Under the pieces are notes generated by a model, which saw nothing but the letters and a program-made list of their open reading frames with translations, made no database searches and was not told where the DNA came from. A stretch of 64,000 nucleotides of DNA from WTFY01 sp965214675 (lineage in GTDB: Bacteria; Pseudomonadota; Gammaproteobacteria; UBA4575), in contig OZ243969.1 of NCBI GenBank assembly GCA_965214675.1, forward strand, positions 868,001-932,000, written 5' to 3'. Positions 26,904-36,249 of the stretch are shown here, one piece after another; position 1 is the first letter of the stretch, and each line of letters begins with the position of its first letter. The translations under genes were made by a program, and so were the position numbers.

Positions 26904-28153
26904 CGGTCAATTTCCCCGAAAACAATATCCTGGGTACCGATAATCGCGACAACATCGGCCAGCATGTGGCCCCTCGACATCTCATCGAGTGCGGCGAGAT
27001 GGGCAAAGCCAGGGGCGCGTATTTTCAGGCGGTACGGTTTGTTGGCACCATCCGATACCAGGTAGATTCCCATCTCGCCCTTCGGGTGCTCAATCGCACA
27101 GTACACCTCCCCCTGGGGCAGGCAGTAGCCCTCCGTAAACAACTTGAAGTGGTGGATCAACTCTTCCATACCCATTTTCATCTGGTCGCGCTCAGGGGGT
27201 GCAATCTTGTGGTTATCGACCATCACCGGTCCCGGATGCGTACGTAGCCACTCGATACATTGACGGATGATTTTGTTGGACTGGCGCATTTCCTCAATAC
27301 GTACCAGATAGCGATCGTAACAATCTCCGTTGACGCCTATGGGAATCTGGAAGTCCATATCTTCGTACACCTCATATGGCTGCTTGCGGCGCAAATCCCA
27401 CTCAATGCCTGAGCCGCGCAACATGGGGCCCGTGAAACCCAACTGCAAGGCACGTTCCGGACTGACAATACCGATATCGACGGTGCGTTGTTTCCAAATC
27501 CTGTTCTCGGTCAACAAGGTCTCATATTCATCCACACACCCCGGAAACCGGTCTGTGAAGTCCTCAATGAAATCCAGCAACGAACCCATGCGCGCCTGAT
27601 TCAGCTTCTTGACCTGCTTTTTGTCATGCCAGCGCGATTCCGCATACTTCGGCATTTCGCCAGGCAGGTCGCGATGTACACCCCCTGGCCGGTAGTAGGT
27701 CGCATGCATGCGTGCCCCGGAGACCGCTTCATAGCAATCCATCAGGTCTTCGCGCTCGCGAAAAGCATACAGAAATACGGTCATGGCACCGATATCCAGC
27801 GCATGCGCACCCAGCCACAGCAAGTGGTTGAGAATCCGCGTGATCTCATCGAACATGACGCGGATGTACTGGGCGCGGACAGGCACCTCAAGTCCGACCA
27901 GTTTCTCGATGGCCAGCACATAGACGTGCTCGTTGCACATCATGGAAACGTAATCGAGCCGGTCCATGTACCCGATACTGTGGTTGTAGGGCTTGCTCTC
28001 GGCCAGCTTTTCCGTGGCGCGGTGCAGCAGGCCGATATGCGGGTCCGCGCGCTGTACCACCTCGCCTTCCATTTCAAGCACCAGGCGTAAAACCCCGTGA
28101 GCCGCCGGATGTTGCGGCCCGAAATTCATGGTGTAGTTGCGAAGTTCAGGCAT
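26900..28153 (-). CDS. nuoD: NADH-quinone oxidoreductase subunit D
   Basis: A 417-residue 49-kDa-type subunit. It starts MPELRNYTMNFGPQHPAAHG, the universal N-terminal motif, and ends with DIVFGEIDR. Quinone-site residues are in the N-terminal GPQHPAAHGVLR loop. I use the ATG at 28153, overlapping nuoC by 8 bases, rather than a longer frame starting at 28195 inside nuoC. NuoC and NuoD are separate here, unlike E. coli NuoCD. Confidence 0.95.
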   Translation of the reverse strand: MPELRNYTMNFGPQHPAAHGVLRLVLEMEGEVVQRADPHIGLLHRATEKLAESKPYNHSIGYMDRLDYVSMMCNEHVYVLAIEKLVGLEVPVRAQYIRVMFDEITRILNHLLWLGAHALDIGAMTVFLYAFREREDLMDCYEAVSGARMHATYYRPGGVHRDLPGEMPKYAESRWHDKKQVKKLNQARMGSLLDFIEDFTDRFPGCVDEYETLLTENRIWKQRTVDIGIVSPERALQLGFTGPMLRGSGIEWDLRRKQPYEVYEDMDFQIPIGVNGDCYDRYLVRIEEMRQSNKIIRQCIEWLRTHPGPVMVDNHKIAPPERDQMKMGMEELIHHFKLFTEGYCLPQGEVYCAIEHPKGEMGIYLVSDGANKPYRLKIRAPGFAHLAALDEMSRGHMLADVVAIIGTQDIVFGEIDR

Positions 28154-28865
28154 CTTTTTCTTTTGCCTCGCCGGACTCAAAACGATGATCATCACGGATT
28201 ACCTTGGGTACCGTAATACGCGGCTCAATGGATACGGGCTGGTACACGACACGTTTTTGCTCGGGGTCATAACGCACCTCGACATGACCCACCAGAGGAA
28301 AGTCCTTGCGAAACGGGTGACCCGTGAATCCATAGTCGGTCAGTATGCGGCGCAGGTCCGGATGGCCGTCAAAGATGATGCCGTACAAGTCAAAGGCCTC
28401 GCGTTCATACCAGTCTGCCGAAGCCCAGAGGTGATGTACTGAAGATACCATGGGCAGGTTATCGTCCTCGCAGAATGCGCGCACTCGCAGTCTGTGGTTG
28501 CAGGCCACAGAAAGCAGGTGGTAGACCACAGCGAACCGGGGAGTCTCGAGGGTGCGTGAATGCGGCGGGTCGTCAAAGGTAAATCGCCCGAAGGAGGCCT
28601 TTTCCGCGCCACGACTGAAGCCTTCCGAGGTCGCACCGTGCGTGCTCCATTCGCCTACGCCATATTCCAGATAATCGACTCCGGACAGATCGACCAGTTG
28701 TTCAAAGGCAAGCTCTGGATCATCCCGAAGCCGGGACATGACCTCGGCGAGGTCCTGCGCTTTTACCGTCAGTGTGATCTCATCGTGCTCAATGTTCAGA
28801 CGTTGTACCGAAGAAGACAGCACACGCTGCAAATCAGTATCGAGTTGATGGATACGCTTCCCCAT
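28146..28865 (-). CDS. nuoC: NADH-quinone oxidoreductase subunit C
   Basis: A 239-residue 30-kDa-type subunit. The family block ASADWYEREAFDLYGIIFDGHPDLRRILTDY is readable in pieces around residues 140-170, followed by GHPFRKDFPL. I start at the ATG at 28865 (MGKRIHQLDT), which leaves 11 bases after nuoB; the longer frame from 28961 would run back into nuoB. Confidence 0.94.
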   Translation of the reverse strand: MGKRIHQLDTDLQRVLSSSVQRLNIEHDEITLTVKAQDLAEVMSRLRDDPELAFEQLVDLSGVDYLEYGVGEWSTHGATSEGFSRGAEKASFGRFTFDDPPHSRTLETPRFAVVYHLLSVACNHRLRVRAFCEDDNLPMVSSVHHLWASADWYEREAFDLYGIIFDGHPDLRRILTDYGFTGHPFRKDFPLVGHVEVRYDPEQKRVVYQPVSIEPRITVPKVIRDDHRFESGEAKEKDA

Positions 28866-28876
28866 GATGACCGGGC

Positions 28877-29353
28877 CTAACGCGCAATGGTGCTCGTACG
28901 GCGAATCTTGTTTTGCAGCTGAATAATTCCGTACAGCAATGCTTCGGCGGTGGGTGGGCACCCGGGTACATAGACATCCACGGGAACAATACGGTCACAG
29001 CCTCGCACTACGGCATACGAGTAATGATAGTACCCTCCGCCGTTGGCACAGGATCCCATGGAGATCACCCACTTGGGCTCGGCCATCTGGTCATATACCT
29101 TTCGCAGTGCAGGAGCCATCTTGTTCACCAGTGTGCCTGCCACAATCATGACATCAGACTGACGCGGACTGGGTCGGAACATGATGCCGAAACGATCGAG
29201 ATCATAGCGTGCTGCACCGGCATGCATCATCTCCACTGCACAGCAGGCAAGCCCAAAGGTCATTGGCCACATGGAGCCGGTGCGCGCCCAGTTAATCAGC
29301 TCATCCAGGCGGGTCGTCACGAAACCCTCTTTCAGATATCCTTCGATGCCCAT
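28877..29353 (-). CDS. nuoB: NADH-quinone oxidoreductase subunit B
   Basis: A 158-residue subunit carrying cluster N2, the last iron-sulfur centre before quinone. The tandem cysteines in LACCAVEMM, then GSCANGGG and VPGCPPTAEALLYG give all four ligands. The upstream gap to nuoA contains a mini reading frame of eight codons that ends 1 base before the nuoB ATG. Confidence 0.97.
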   Translation of the reverse strand: MGIEGYLKEGFVTTRLDELINWARTGSMWPMTFGLACCAVEMMHAGAARYDLDRFGIMFRPSPRQSDVMIVAGTLVNKMAPALRKVYDQMAEPKWVISMGSCANGGGYYHYSYAVVRGCDRIVPVDVYVPGCPPTAEALLYGIIQLQNKIRRTSTIAR

Positions 29354-29418
29354 GTCAGTCCAGCGCCGGGTTCCCGGCCATTGTGTCGTCCCTATCGTTC
29401 ACCTCGTAATACCTCCCG

Positions 29419-29775
29419 CTAATCCCAGTCCAGTGCACCCTTGCCCCATTCGTATATAAAGCCGACGGTGAGGATCGCCAAAAACAGCGCCATCGACAAA
29501 AACCCGGGTACCCCGAGTTCACGGATGGCGACCGCCCAAGGAAACAGAAAGGCAATCTCCAGATCAAATATGATGAACAGGATGGCCACCAGGTAATAAC
29601 GCACATCGAACTGCATGCGCGAATCTTCAAAAGCCTCAAAGCCGCATTCGTAGGGCGAGTCCTTGGCCGCATCACTGCGGCGAGGCCCGAGGGCCAGGCC
29701 CAGTGCCATCGGAATCAGGGCCATGATCACCGCGAGCACGGTAAAGACAAGAACAGGAAGATAGTTTTCAAGCAT
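29419..29775 (-). CDS. nuoA: NADH-quinone oxidoreductase subunit A
   Basis: A 118-residue three-helix membrane subunit. DSPYECGFEAFEDSRMQFDV contains the conserved Cys loop and RYYLVAILFIIFDLEIAFLFP is the second helix with its conserved acidic residues. It is the first gene of the nuo operon; the promoter should lie in 29776-29950, where TACAAT (29871-29866, minus strand) is a candidate -10 box without a clear -35. Confidence 0.97.
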   Translation of the reverse strand: MLENYLPVLVFTVLAVIMALIPMALGLALGPRRSDAAKDSPYECGFEAFEDSRMQFDVRYYLVAILFIIFDLEIAFLFPWAVAIRELGVPGFLSMALFLAILTVGFIYEWGKGALDWD

Positions 29776-30334
29776 TACCGTTCCTCAATGGCAGTGGCAT
29801 TCGTATCCGGGTGAAGTGTCAGGTCCTGGCAGATCAGTCCTCGGCTTGCATAAAGTCCATCCTCTATTGTATCCGAATTTACCGGCTCGCGAATTTCAGA
29901 TATTTTCGGGAGGCACACCATGCACAATATGATATTGATCCGAACATATCCTCTTTATAATGCTGATTCTATTGGAGTTATAAAATCCGAATTCGGGTAT
30001 CTTATCGAAGTATCAGAAAATCAAATCCTGTGGGAAGCATATCTTTTAATGATTTTCTACCCAGTGGTGATCGAGCCCCCGGGTAGAACACGGTGTGCCT
30101 GATCATACAGGGCAAGGGAATGAATCCTTGTCCATCGGACAGCTTCTCGAGGTGAGCGTGGCGACTAGACAATGCCCGCGTGACATTTCAAACCGGGCAG
30201 ATGCACGCTTTGTGAGTGCGAGTCTCGGAGTCCCTCAATCCCTCCTGGGAAGGTTCGTCCCGGGGATACGCCCTCGCGACTTCAATCCATGGACTCAAAA
30301 TCGAGCCCAGTCGTTGCGCGGGATGAGGAAGCGT
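29776..30334. other. Intergenic region upstream of nuoA, partly AT-rich
   Basis: This 559-base gap separates nuoA from the end of the decarboxylase gene. It must contain the nuo promoter. The part from about 29920 to 30060 is visibly more AT-rich than the surroundings and includes a small plus-strand frame with a strong ribosome binding site. From 30100 to 30334 I see neither a gene nor a terminator. Confidence 0.6.
29920..30102 (+). CDS. Candidate small protein with a strong ribosome binding site
   Basis: A 60-codon frame preceded by GGGAGG (29908-29913) with an ideal 6-base spacer to ATG. The predicted protein starts MHNMILIRTYPLYNADSIG and has a hydrophobic stretch (AYLLMIFYPVVIEP) near the end. 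Its composition differs from the neighbours. A TATAAT-like element falls inside it, so it might also be a promoter region. No homologue is known to me. The call is tentative. Confidence 0.3.
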   Translation: MHNMILIRTYPLYNADSIGVIKSEFGYLIEVSENQILWEAYLLMIFYPVVIEPPGRTRCA

Positions 30335-31825
30335 TCACTCACCTGCTTCTACTTCTGCCAGCGCTTCATTTCCAAACTGTATGATCGCCTGCAAGGTCTC
30401 GTGTATATCCTTCCAGGTCGTCTGGTGATTAAGGATGCACAGCCTCAGGGAAAGGGTTTTACCCAGCGATGTGGAGGACATGAATGCACGGTTATCCCAA
30501 AAAATCCGTGCCGTCACGGACTGGTTGATTCTCTCCAACACGGCTTCGTCCAGTGGCGTATCTGCAGGGTTGACCCGGAAGCACACCACCCCCAGGGACA
30601 CGGGGTTCAACAACTCCAGTGCCGGGCTGTCCTGGATGTACTCACCCGCCTGCCTGGCCAGGTCCATTCCTTTTTGAACGGCTCGGCGAAATGCTGACAT
30701 TCCGAAGGTCTGCACGGACATCCAGATCTTCAGGGCGCGAAACGAGCGGCTCAGCTGCAGGCCACGGTCCGAGAAGTTGGGGTGGTTGGCCCCCCAGATC
30801 GTGTCCTGAAGGACATCGTGGTGTACTGCAAATGCGCGCTCAAGCGTGCACAGATCCTTGACCATCAGGCTGCCGGCCTCATACGGCTGAAAAAACCACT
30901 TGTGGGCATCCAGTCCAACCGAATCGGCACGCTCGATGCCATGCAAGAGCTCCCTGCCTTCTTCAGTGACGATCGCAAAGCCGCCATAGGCGGCATCCAC
31001 ATGCAGCCAGATTCCCTCGGCCTCACAGTACGCTGCCATATCGCTGAGGGGATCGATGGCGCCGGTGCTGGAGGCCCCTGCATTGGCACAGACTGCAATG
31101 GGATTCAGTCCCTGCTCACGGTCCTCATGTACCGTTCGAGCCAGGGCCTGCATATCCAGGCGAAAGCGAGAATCACATGGGATCATGCGTATGCCCTCCG
31201 GGCGTATACCGATGATCCTGGCCGCACGGATGTGGGCACTGTGGCTTTGGTCACTCATGTACACCGTGGCGCGCTCGGGATGGCCCGCTGCCTCACGTGC
31301 GGCAACCAGCGCATTGACACTGGCAGCCGAGCCGCCGCTGGTGAGAAGTCCGCCTGCACCCTGCGGGTACCCCAGCCAATTTCGGAACCACTCAATCACC
31401 ACCAGTTCCAGTTGACTGGCACCGCTCGATGTCAGCCAGGTCGCCAGGTTGATGTTATATCCTGCCGCCATAAACTCGGCCACGATTCCCGGCCAGGTCG
31501 GTGAGGTTGGAATAAAAGCAAAACAGCGAGGATGGTCCAACCGCATGGCAATTGACAGTACATCCTGTGCAGCCTGTTCAAGAACCTCCATGGCCGGGCG
31601 CCCGTCCTCGGGTGGGTCTTCCATCAATCGGTCATTGAGCTCCTCCTTGAACTCGCCCTCCCACGCATCCTGTTCAGGCAGCCTTTCCATTCGCTCTACT
31701 AAAAGCTCTGCGGCTTTATGTGCAAGGTCCATCATGAGTTCAGGAGTCATCTGAAATTCACTGTTCGACTCAGCCTGTTCCTCCAAAGCACTTTGTCCGC
31801 TCATGTTCTTGTTTTTTCGTTCCAT
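30335..31825 (-). CDS. Group II PLP-dependent (aromatic) amino acid decarboxylase
   Basis: A 496-residue enzyme of the aromatic-L-amino-acid decarboxylase family. LLTSGGSAASVNALVAAR binds the cofactor phosphate, WLHVDAAYGGFA holds the PLP-nitrogen aspartate, and DAHKW carries the Schiff-base lysine (about Lys309). It should decarboxylate an amino acid, probably aromatic, to the amine; substrate cannot be read off the sequence. I start at the ATG at 31825, with AGGA 6 bases before it. It ends about 560 bases before nuoA and follows an alpha/beta hydrolase gene on the same strand. Confidence 0.85.
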   Translation of the reverse strand: MERKNKNMSGQSALEEQAESNSEFQMTPELMMDLAHKAAELLVERMERLPEQDAWEGEFKEELNDRLMEDPPEDGRPAMEVLEQAAQDVLSIAMRLDHPRCFAFIPTSPTWPGIVAEFMAAGYNINLATWLTSSGASQLELVVIEWFRNWLGYPQGAGGLLTSGGSAASVNALVAAREAAGHPERATVYMSDQSHSAHIRAARIIGIRPEGIRMIPCDSRFRLDMQALARTVHEDREQGLNPIAVCANAGASSTGAIDPLSDMAAYCEAEGIWLHVDAAYGGFAIVTEEGRELLHGIERADSVGLDAHKWFFQPYEAGSLMVKDLCTLERAFAVHHDVLQDTIWGANHPNFSDRGLQLSRSFRALKIWMSVQTFGMSAFRRAVQKGMDLARQAGEYIQDSPALELLNPVSLGVVCFRVNPADTPLDEAVLERINQSVTARIFWDNRAFMSSTSLGKTLSLRLCILNHQTTWKDIHETLQAIIQFGNEALAEVEAGE

Positions 31826-31980
31826 CCTGTTTCCTGGCTTGTCTCCTTGGCAAGAATCCGGCGCTACCCTAACCGGTAGTGCACTCTGTCTCAAAAGATT
31901 ACGTTAGCAGATAATTCGATAGTTGCGAATGGTATTCAGCATCCTCTTTTTTGCTAAATGGAAGAAAATCTTGCGCTGAC

Positions 31981-32829
31981 TTACAAGTCCTGCAAAAAGG
32001 CGTCCAGTGCAGCGATGCACTCGGGTTCGGATAAGGTGGGTGCGTGGCCTGTTTCAGGAACCGTCACCAAATGTGTCCCTGGATACTCTTGACCTATCCG
32101 CAAAAAGCATTCCTCGGAAAACACATCGGAGACTTCTCCCCGAAAAGTGAGCAGGGGAATTGGATGCAGTCTCAACAGACAGTGCCAAAGATTGGGATTC
32201 ACATTGGGAGCACCCATCAGCGGTTTGGCAATATTCACATCCCAGTCGAAATGCAGCAGTCCGTCATCTCCCTCGCGATAGGTGTTATAAACCATTGTCC
32301 GAAACAGCGCTTCAGTTTGAAACAAAGCACCAGGTATCTGTTTCCTGATCTCTTTTGCTGCACTCTCCCAATCAGGTTGCGGATGATCAACAGCGATGTA
32401 ATCAAGTACTTCATTGAACTTGCCCGGTTCAATTTCCGGACCGACGTCGTTGAGCACTAAACCTGCAATTTTTAGCGGCATGAATGTTCCGAGGGCCAAT
32501 GCAAGCAAGCCACCAAAAGACGTTCCGACCACGACCACCTGGTGAATATCAGCGCGGCTTAGCAATTGGGTGATGTCGCTAAGATAAGTTGCAGGCTGAT
32601 AGTTGTTCCAATTCGAGTCAAAGTCGGAGCATCCTCTGCCGCGCAGGTCCGGGCACAGTACCCGACGCTTGCTAGCAAGCCTGCATGCAATTGAATCGAA
32701 GTCTCGGGAATTTCGAAAAAGCCCGGCAAGGCAGAGTACAGGTGTTGCAACGGATGCCGCATCACCGTAGTCGCGAAAGTATAGACTCAGGCCATCTTCA
32801 GTGATCAATCTCCGCTCGAGGTACGTCAT
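31981..32829 (-). CDS. Alpha/beta-fold hydrolase
   Basis: A 282-residue hydrolase. The nucleophile elbow GTSFGGLLAL, an acid candidate in the FRGEVSDVFSE region, and the histidine of TGHAPTLSEPE give a complete catalytic triad. The oxyanion region is near LCLAGLFRNSRDF. No signal peptide. Substrate unknown; esterase, lactonase or haloalkane-type activities are all possible. It sits between the decarboxylase and the adaptor protein gene, each more than 100 bases away. Confidence 0.8.
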   Translation of the reverse strand: MTYLERRLITEDGLSLYFRDYGDAASVATPVLCLAGLFRNSRDFDSIACRLASKRRVLCPDLRGRGCSDFDSNWNNYQPATYLSDITQLLSRADIHQVVVVGTSFGGLLALALGTFMPLKIAGLVLNDVGPEIEPGKFNEVLDYIAVDHPQPDWESAAKEIRKQIPGALFQTEALFRTMVYNTYREGDDGLLHFDWDVNIAKPLMGAPNVNPNLWHCLLRLHPIPLLTFRGEVSDVFSEECFLRIGQEYPGTHLVTVPETGHAPTLSEPECIAALDAFLQDL

Positions 32830-33082
32830 CGTTTTGGATATCGTTGAGATAGCGAAGGCGTAGAGTACTGGCAGACGTTACAGGGCTTTCCAGGCAGGCT
32901 CTTTAGGATTCGGATGAGTAATAAAAAAATTACCGCCCACATTTGGTGTAATACTACTCAATAATTGCCGTGATTATGCCTTTGTCCCCAAAACTGTATC
33001 CGCAGACTTGCAGTTGCAGTTTTCATCTTGAAAAGTCTACGCCAGTGCAGTATCCCGGGAATCATGCATCGCTTTGCAATTA

Positions 33083-33835
33083 TTACCAGGTGACGCGCAC
33101 CCGCTGGCCAACGGTTGCCGCTGGCTGATCGTCGATAACAATGGTGATTGCCACCAAACCAGACTCTGCATCGTAGTCAAAAACCACAACTTTTCCGGAA
33201 TGGGCCCTGCCTGCAACGATGATAGTTACACCACTGCCCATATTCAGCCCCTCAACATTTTCCGGGGCAAGCGACATACCAGCTACCAGTTGGCCACTTG
33301 CCACGGTCACCAGAGGGGTGGCCTGCAAGCGGTTGATGACCGTTTGTCCGGCCACCACATGGGTTTTCACGACGATGAGATCAAAGGGTGCTTTCATCTC
33401 AGCGTATTCGAGGTCCAGTTCTGCCTGGTCAGTGTCGGCCCCGGCTTCCCGAAAACGCGCATCTTTTTCAGCGAAATCAATTTTCGCATGAGCCAGCTCC
33501 ACTTGGGACAGGACCGTGCGCTCATATAACTCCTCGGCACGCTGCAGCTCATTCCTGGCTTCATCGCGGCTGGGGGCAAGCTGCGCCATACGGGATTTCG
33601 CGGATTGCAGTCGGTACTGAAAAGGCCGCTTGTCCAGTGATAACAGGACAACGCCTTTTGCAACTTGCTGGCCAGGTACGACGTGTACTTTTTCAATGAC
33701 CCCCGATACCGGCAAGGATAATGCAATTTTTTGTTTCCATTGCAACACTGCATCCGCTTCACCAGCGGCTTGCACCAATGGTGTCACTGCCATCATTGCC
33801 AGCAGCAGCACACAGTTAATTGCCTTATTGCACAT
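33083..33835 (-). CDS. Periplasmic adaptor (HlyD/membrane-fusion) protein
   Basis: A 250-residue protein with an N-terminal signal segment (LLLAMMAVTPLVQA). It has a lipoyl-like half (IEKVHVVPGQQVAKGVVLLSLD), a helical hairpin (about 75-140, RDEARNELQRAEELYERT) and a second lipoyl half with KAPFDLIVVKTHVVAGQTV. It is shorter than typical RND adaptors (350-400) because little follows the second lipoyl half. It overlaps the TolC-like gene by 11 bases. No inner-membrane pump gene follows. Confidence 0.82.
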   Translation of the reverse strand: MCNKAINCVLLLAMMAVTPLVQAAGEADAVLQWKQKIALSLPVSGVIEKVHVVPGQQVAKGVVLLSLDKRPFQYRLQSAKSRMAQLAPSRDEARNELQRAEELYERTVLSQVELAHAKIDFAEKDARFREAGADTDQAELDLEYAEMKAPFDLIVVKTHVVAGQTVINRLQATPLVTVASGQLVAGMSLAPENVEGLNMGSGVTIIVAGRAHSGKVVVFDYDAESGLVAITIVIDDQPAATVGQRVRVTW

Positions 33836-35192
33836 AGCCTCTCACTGGTTGGCCAGCCTGTGGCTGGCGCTCTGATTTTTTGGTGACAGCTCCCCAGTTC
33901 ATTGCATCGTCTTCACCTATCAGGTGGTTTAGCTGGGCTAACAAAAGAGCCATCTGGAAGGTTTGTCTGGCATCACGTAAATGCGACTCGGATATTTGGA
34001 TCATTGCATCCCCGAGGTCTGTCTTCACTTCCAGATCGTACAGCGCCCTTGAGCGATCCATGTACAGTTCGCGATAGCTGGAGAACACATCGCTCGCCTG
34101 GCGCTGGGCTTCCAGCAGGGCAAATTCTTCCGTCATGTTCCAGATCTTCTGACGTATATCCAGTTCAATCTGGCGGCGCTGGTAAAGTATCTCGCTCACC
34201 TTGAGTTGTGCCTTGTCGACCGCTGTATCACTCTGACCACCACTATAGAGCGGCCAGGTCATTTGCAGTCCGGCCCGCCATTTGTCATGGCTACCCAGTT
34301 CCCTCGAATATTCACCACGCTCAAGCACGGCAGAAACGTCCGGGCGGTAGGGAGCGCGTGCAGCTTCGACTTCAGCTCTTGCCGATAGCAACTCAGAGTC
34401 AAGAGCAGCCAGTTGACGATTATTATTAAGGGCTTTTTCAATCAGTATACCGAACTCCAGCAGTGCACGATGATGCACATCAAGCTCGGGCAGGTATAAC
34501 GCTGAGGGTTGCTGGCCGGGCCGGTTGAGGGCCAATGCCAAGGCCTGTCGAGTGCTGCTCGCCCGCCCCCTGCTCTCAACCGCACGCAGACGCGCTTCCT
34601 GGTACTCGTTCTCCAGGCCCAGCAATTCCACATCGGAGATCTTGCCAAGCTCATGGTTGTCCTGCCCACGCTCAAACCGTACATACCTGACGGACATATT
34701 TTCGTTGTCACGGGAAGCTTCAATGTCAGCGAGTATGACGTCAAAAAACTTCTGCATCACCGTAATGGTGTAGAGGCTGCGGTTATCCGCAATTCGCAAC
34801 TTGGCCGCTTTGCGACCCTGCTTGGCAGATTCGGCAAGCGAGCCGCTGTAACCACCATCGTATAACGGCTTGCTCACCATCAGCCGCAGGCCATGATCGT
34901 CATGATCCCCGGTATCAAACCGTGAACTTCCCGCCTCGTACCAGTGCATCCTGCCGACCAGATCGACGTTCAGACTTTTGTGCTCACGGGCTTCGTTCGC
35001 GATGTTTTCAGCCTGCTCCAGCAAAAGCCTATCGTTCTGCAGCACGGGATGTTGCTCATCAATAAGCGCGATGGCTTGTTCTAGACTCAGGGGGTCTGGA
35101 ACAGGTTGAGTATCTGCAGTATGCAAGGGTCCGGCAACCAGTACCGCACAGGTCAGCGCCATGGACAATACACAGTTTCTGCATCGATACAT
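33825..35192 (-). CDS. TolC-family outer membrane efflux protein
   Basis: A 455-residue protein with a signal peptide (about 1-27, MALTCAVLVAGPLHTA) and two OEP repeats of long helices, typical of TolC-type channels. SLEQAIALIDEQHPVLQ opens the first repeat and RSRALYDLEVKTDLGDAMIQ closes the second. It overlaps the adaptor gene by 11 bases and lies about 40 bases after the thioredoxin-like gene. The inner-membrane partner is absent, so it may serve a pump encoded elsewhere. Confidence 0.85.
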   Translation of the reverse strand: MYRCRNCVLSMALTCAVLVAGPLHTADTQPVPDPLSLEQAIALIDEQHPVLQNDRLLLEQAENIANEAREHKSLNVDLVGRMHWYEAGSSRFDTGDHDDHGLRLMVSKPLYDGGYSGSLAESAKQGRKAAKLRIADNRSLYTITVMQKFFDVILADIEASRDNENMSVRYVRFERGQDNHELGKISDVELLGLENEYQEARLRAVESRGRASSTRQALALALNRPGQQPSALYLPELDVHHRALLEFGILIEKALNNNRQLAALDSELLSARAEVEAARAPYRPDVSAVLERGEYSRELGSHDKWRAGLQMTWPLYSGGQSDTAVDKAQLKVSEILYQRRQIELDIRQKIWNMTEEFALLEAQRQASDVFSSYRELYMDRSRALYDLEVKTDLGDAMIQISESHLRDARQTFQMALLLAQLNHLIGEDDAMNWGAVTKKSERQPQAGQPVRGYVQ

Positions 35193-35235
35193 GCGCTATC
35201 CCCAATGAACGTATGCCGAGACCGATGAGAGTCTG

Positions 35236-35793
35236 TCAACTTTCTTCCAGTTCCCCTTTCCTACCACGCTTGTACCGGGTGAAACTGGTATTTTTGTAAT
35301 GACCATCGGCGACATAGTCAGCCAGCCACATGAACTCGTGTACGCTTTTCGTTGCACCGATATAACGTGCGATCCGATTCCCTTCCAAGTCAAAAAAGGC
35401 AAACACGGGAGTAGCTCGAACGCGATGTACTTTTTCTGCATATTCCTTCTGCGTCGTATCGTTGCCCTCAAAATCCACGATTTCAATGTCCCCCTCAATA
35501 TCATGGGAGAGCAGAATGAATCTATCGCGATAGTATTCCTGGACATCAGGCCGGTTCATGATCATATCTTTCATACGATGACAAAAGGGACATTCGTCCA
35601 TCTCAAAAAATATCATGATCCCCTTCTTGCCCTGTTCCCGGGCATTTGCCAGCTCTTCCGAGTAGTCTCCGAAAGACTGATTGAAAAAATACTGGTATGG
35701 GTCACGAGGGGCTTCCGCATGTGCGACGGACAGCAATGTCCATAACAGAATGCTCGTAACGCAAGACAGGAGTTTCATGTACTTCATACTCAC
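35236..35793 (-). CDS. Periplasmic thioredoxin-fold protein with CPFC motif
   Basis: A 185-residue protein with a signal peptide (LLSCVTSILLWTLLSVAHA) and a thioredoxin-like domain: FFEMDECPFCHRMKDM carries the CxxC redox pair, and a cis-proline candidate lies in RATPVFAFFD. It resembles SoxW/DsbD-like reductases. I prefer the GTG at 35793, because GGAGG lies 6 bases before it; an ATG at 35787 is 13 bases from GGAGG and an ATG at 35811 would put the ribosome binding site inside the gene. It is the first gene of the adaptor/TolC unit. Confidence 0.8.
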   Translation of the reverse strand: MSMKYMKLLSCVTSILLWTLLSVAHAEAPRDPYQYFFNQSFGDYSEELANAREQGKKGIMIFFEMDECPFCHRMKDMIMNRPDVQEYYRDRFILLSHDIEGDIEIVDFEGNDTTQKEYAEKVHRVRATPVFAFFDLEGNRIARYIGATKSVHEFMWLADYVADGHYKNTSFTRYKRGRKGELEES

Positions 35794-36249
35794 TTCATTC
35801 CTCCGGTACATAACCGGTTACTCGCAATATCCTGGGCAACTAGCAGGATCCAAGCTTGATTTCTGTTACTGCCCCAACCCATGTTTTACAAGGCGGGCAC
35901 TCTGAGAAATCACAAAAATTGCCGGTAATCCCTTCAGGGCCATCGCCACAATTTCCTCGAATCTACCCCTAATATACTACCTTATGAGCAATCTTGAAGT
36001 TGTTTAATGCCGGATACATGGAAAGGCTCGAATTCTGGTCTACCACAACATGAGATACCGCAGTACACTCCAGAACTTGACAGTGGAATTAGCCATGGCC
36101 GCAGTGACCATCATCGACAGAGAATACTCGACAACACCAAGACCATCGGCCGTAAGGACACAGATGCCAAGAAAAAGCCCGCCTGCACCATGGGAAGTGA
36201 CTGAAGAAACCAGAAAACCGTCTTCAGCCATATCAGGCGATTCAATTAC
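35794..36249. other. Intergenic region between tRNA-Leu and the thioredoxin-like gene
   Basis: About 456 bases with no convincing gene: the open frames here either lack a ribosome binding site or read through the tRNA. It should contain the promoter of the thioredoxin-like/TolC/adaptor unit, but I see no strong consensus. No tRNA fragment or direct repeat is apparent. Confidence 0.5.
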
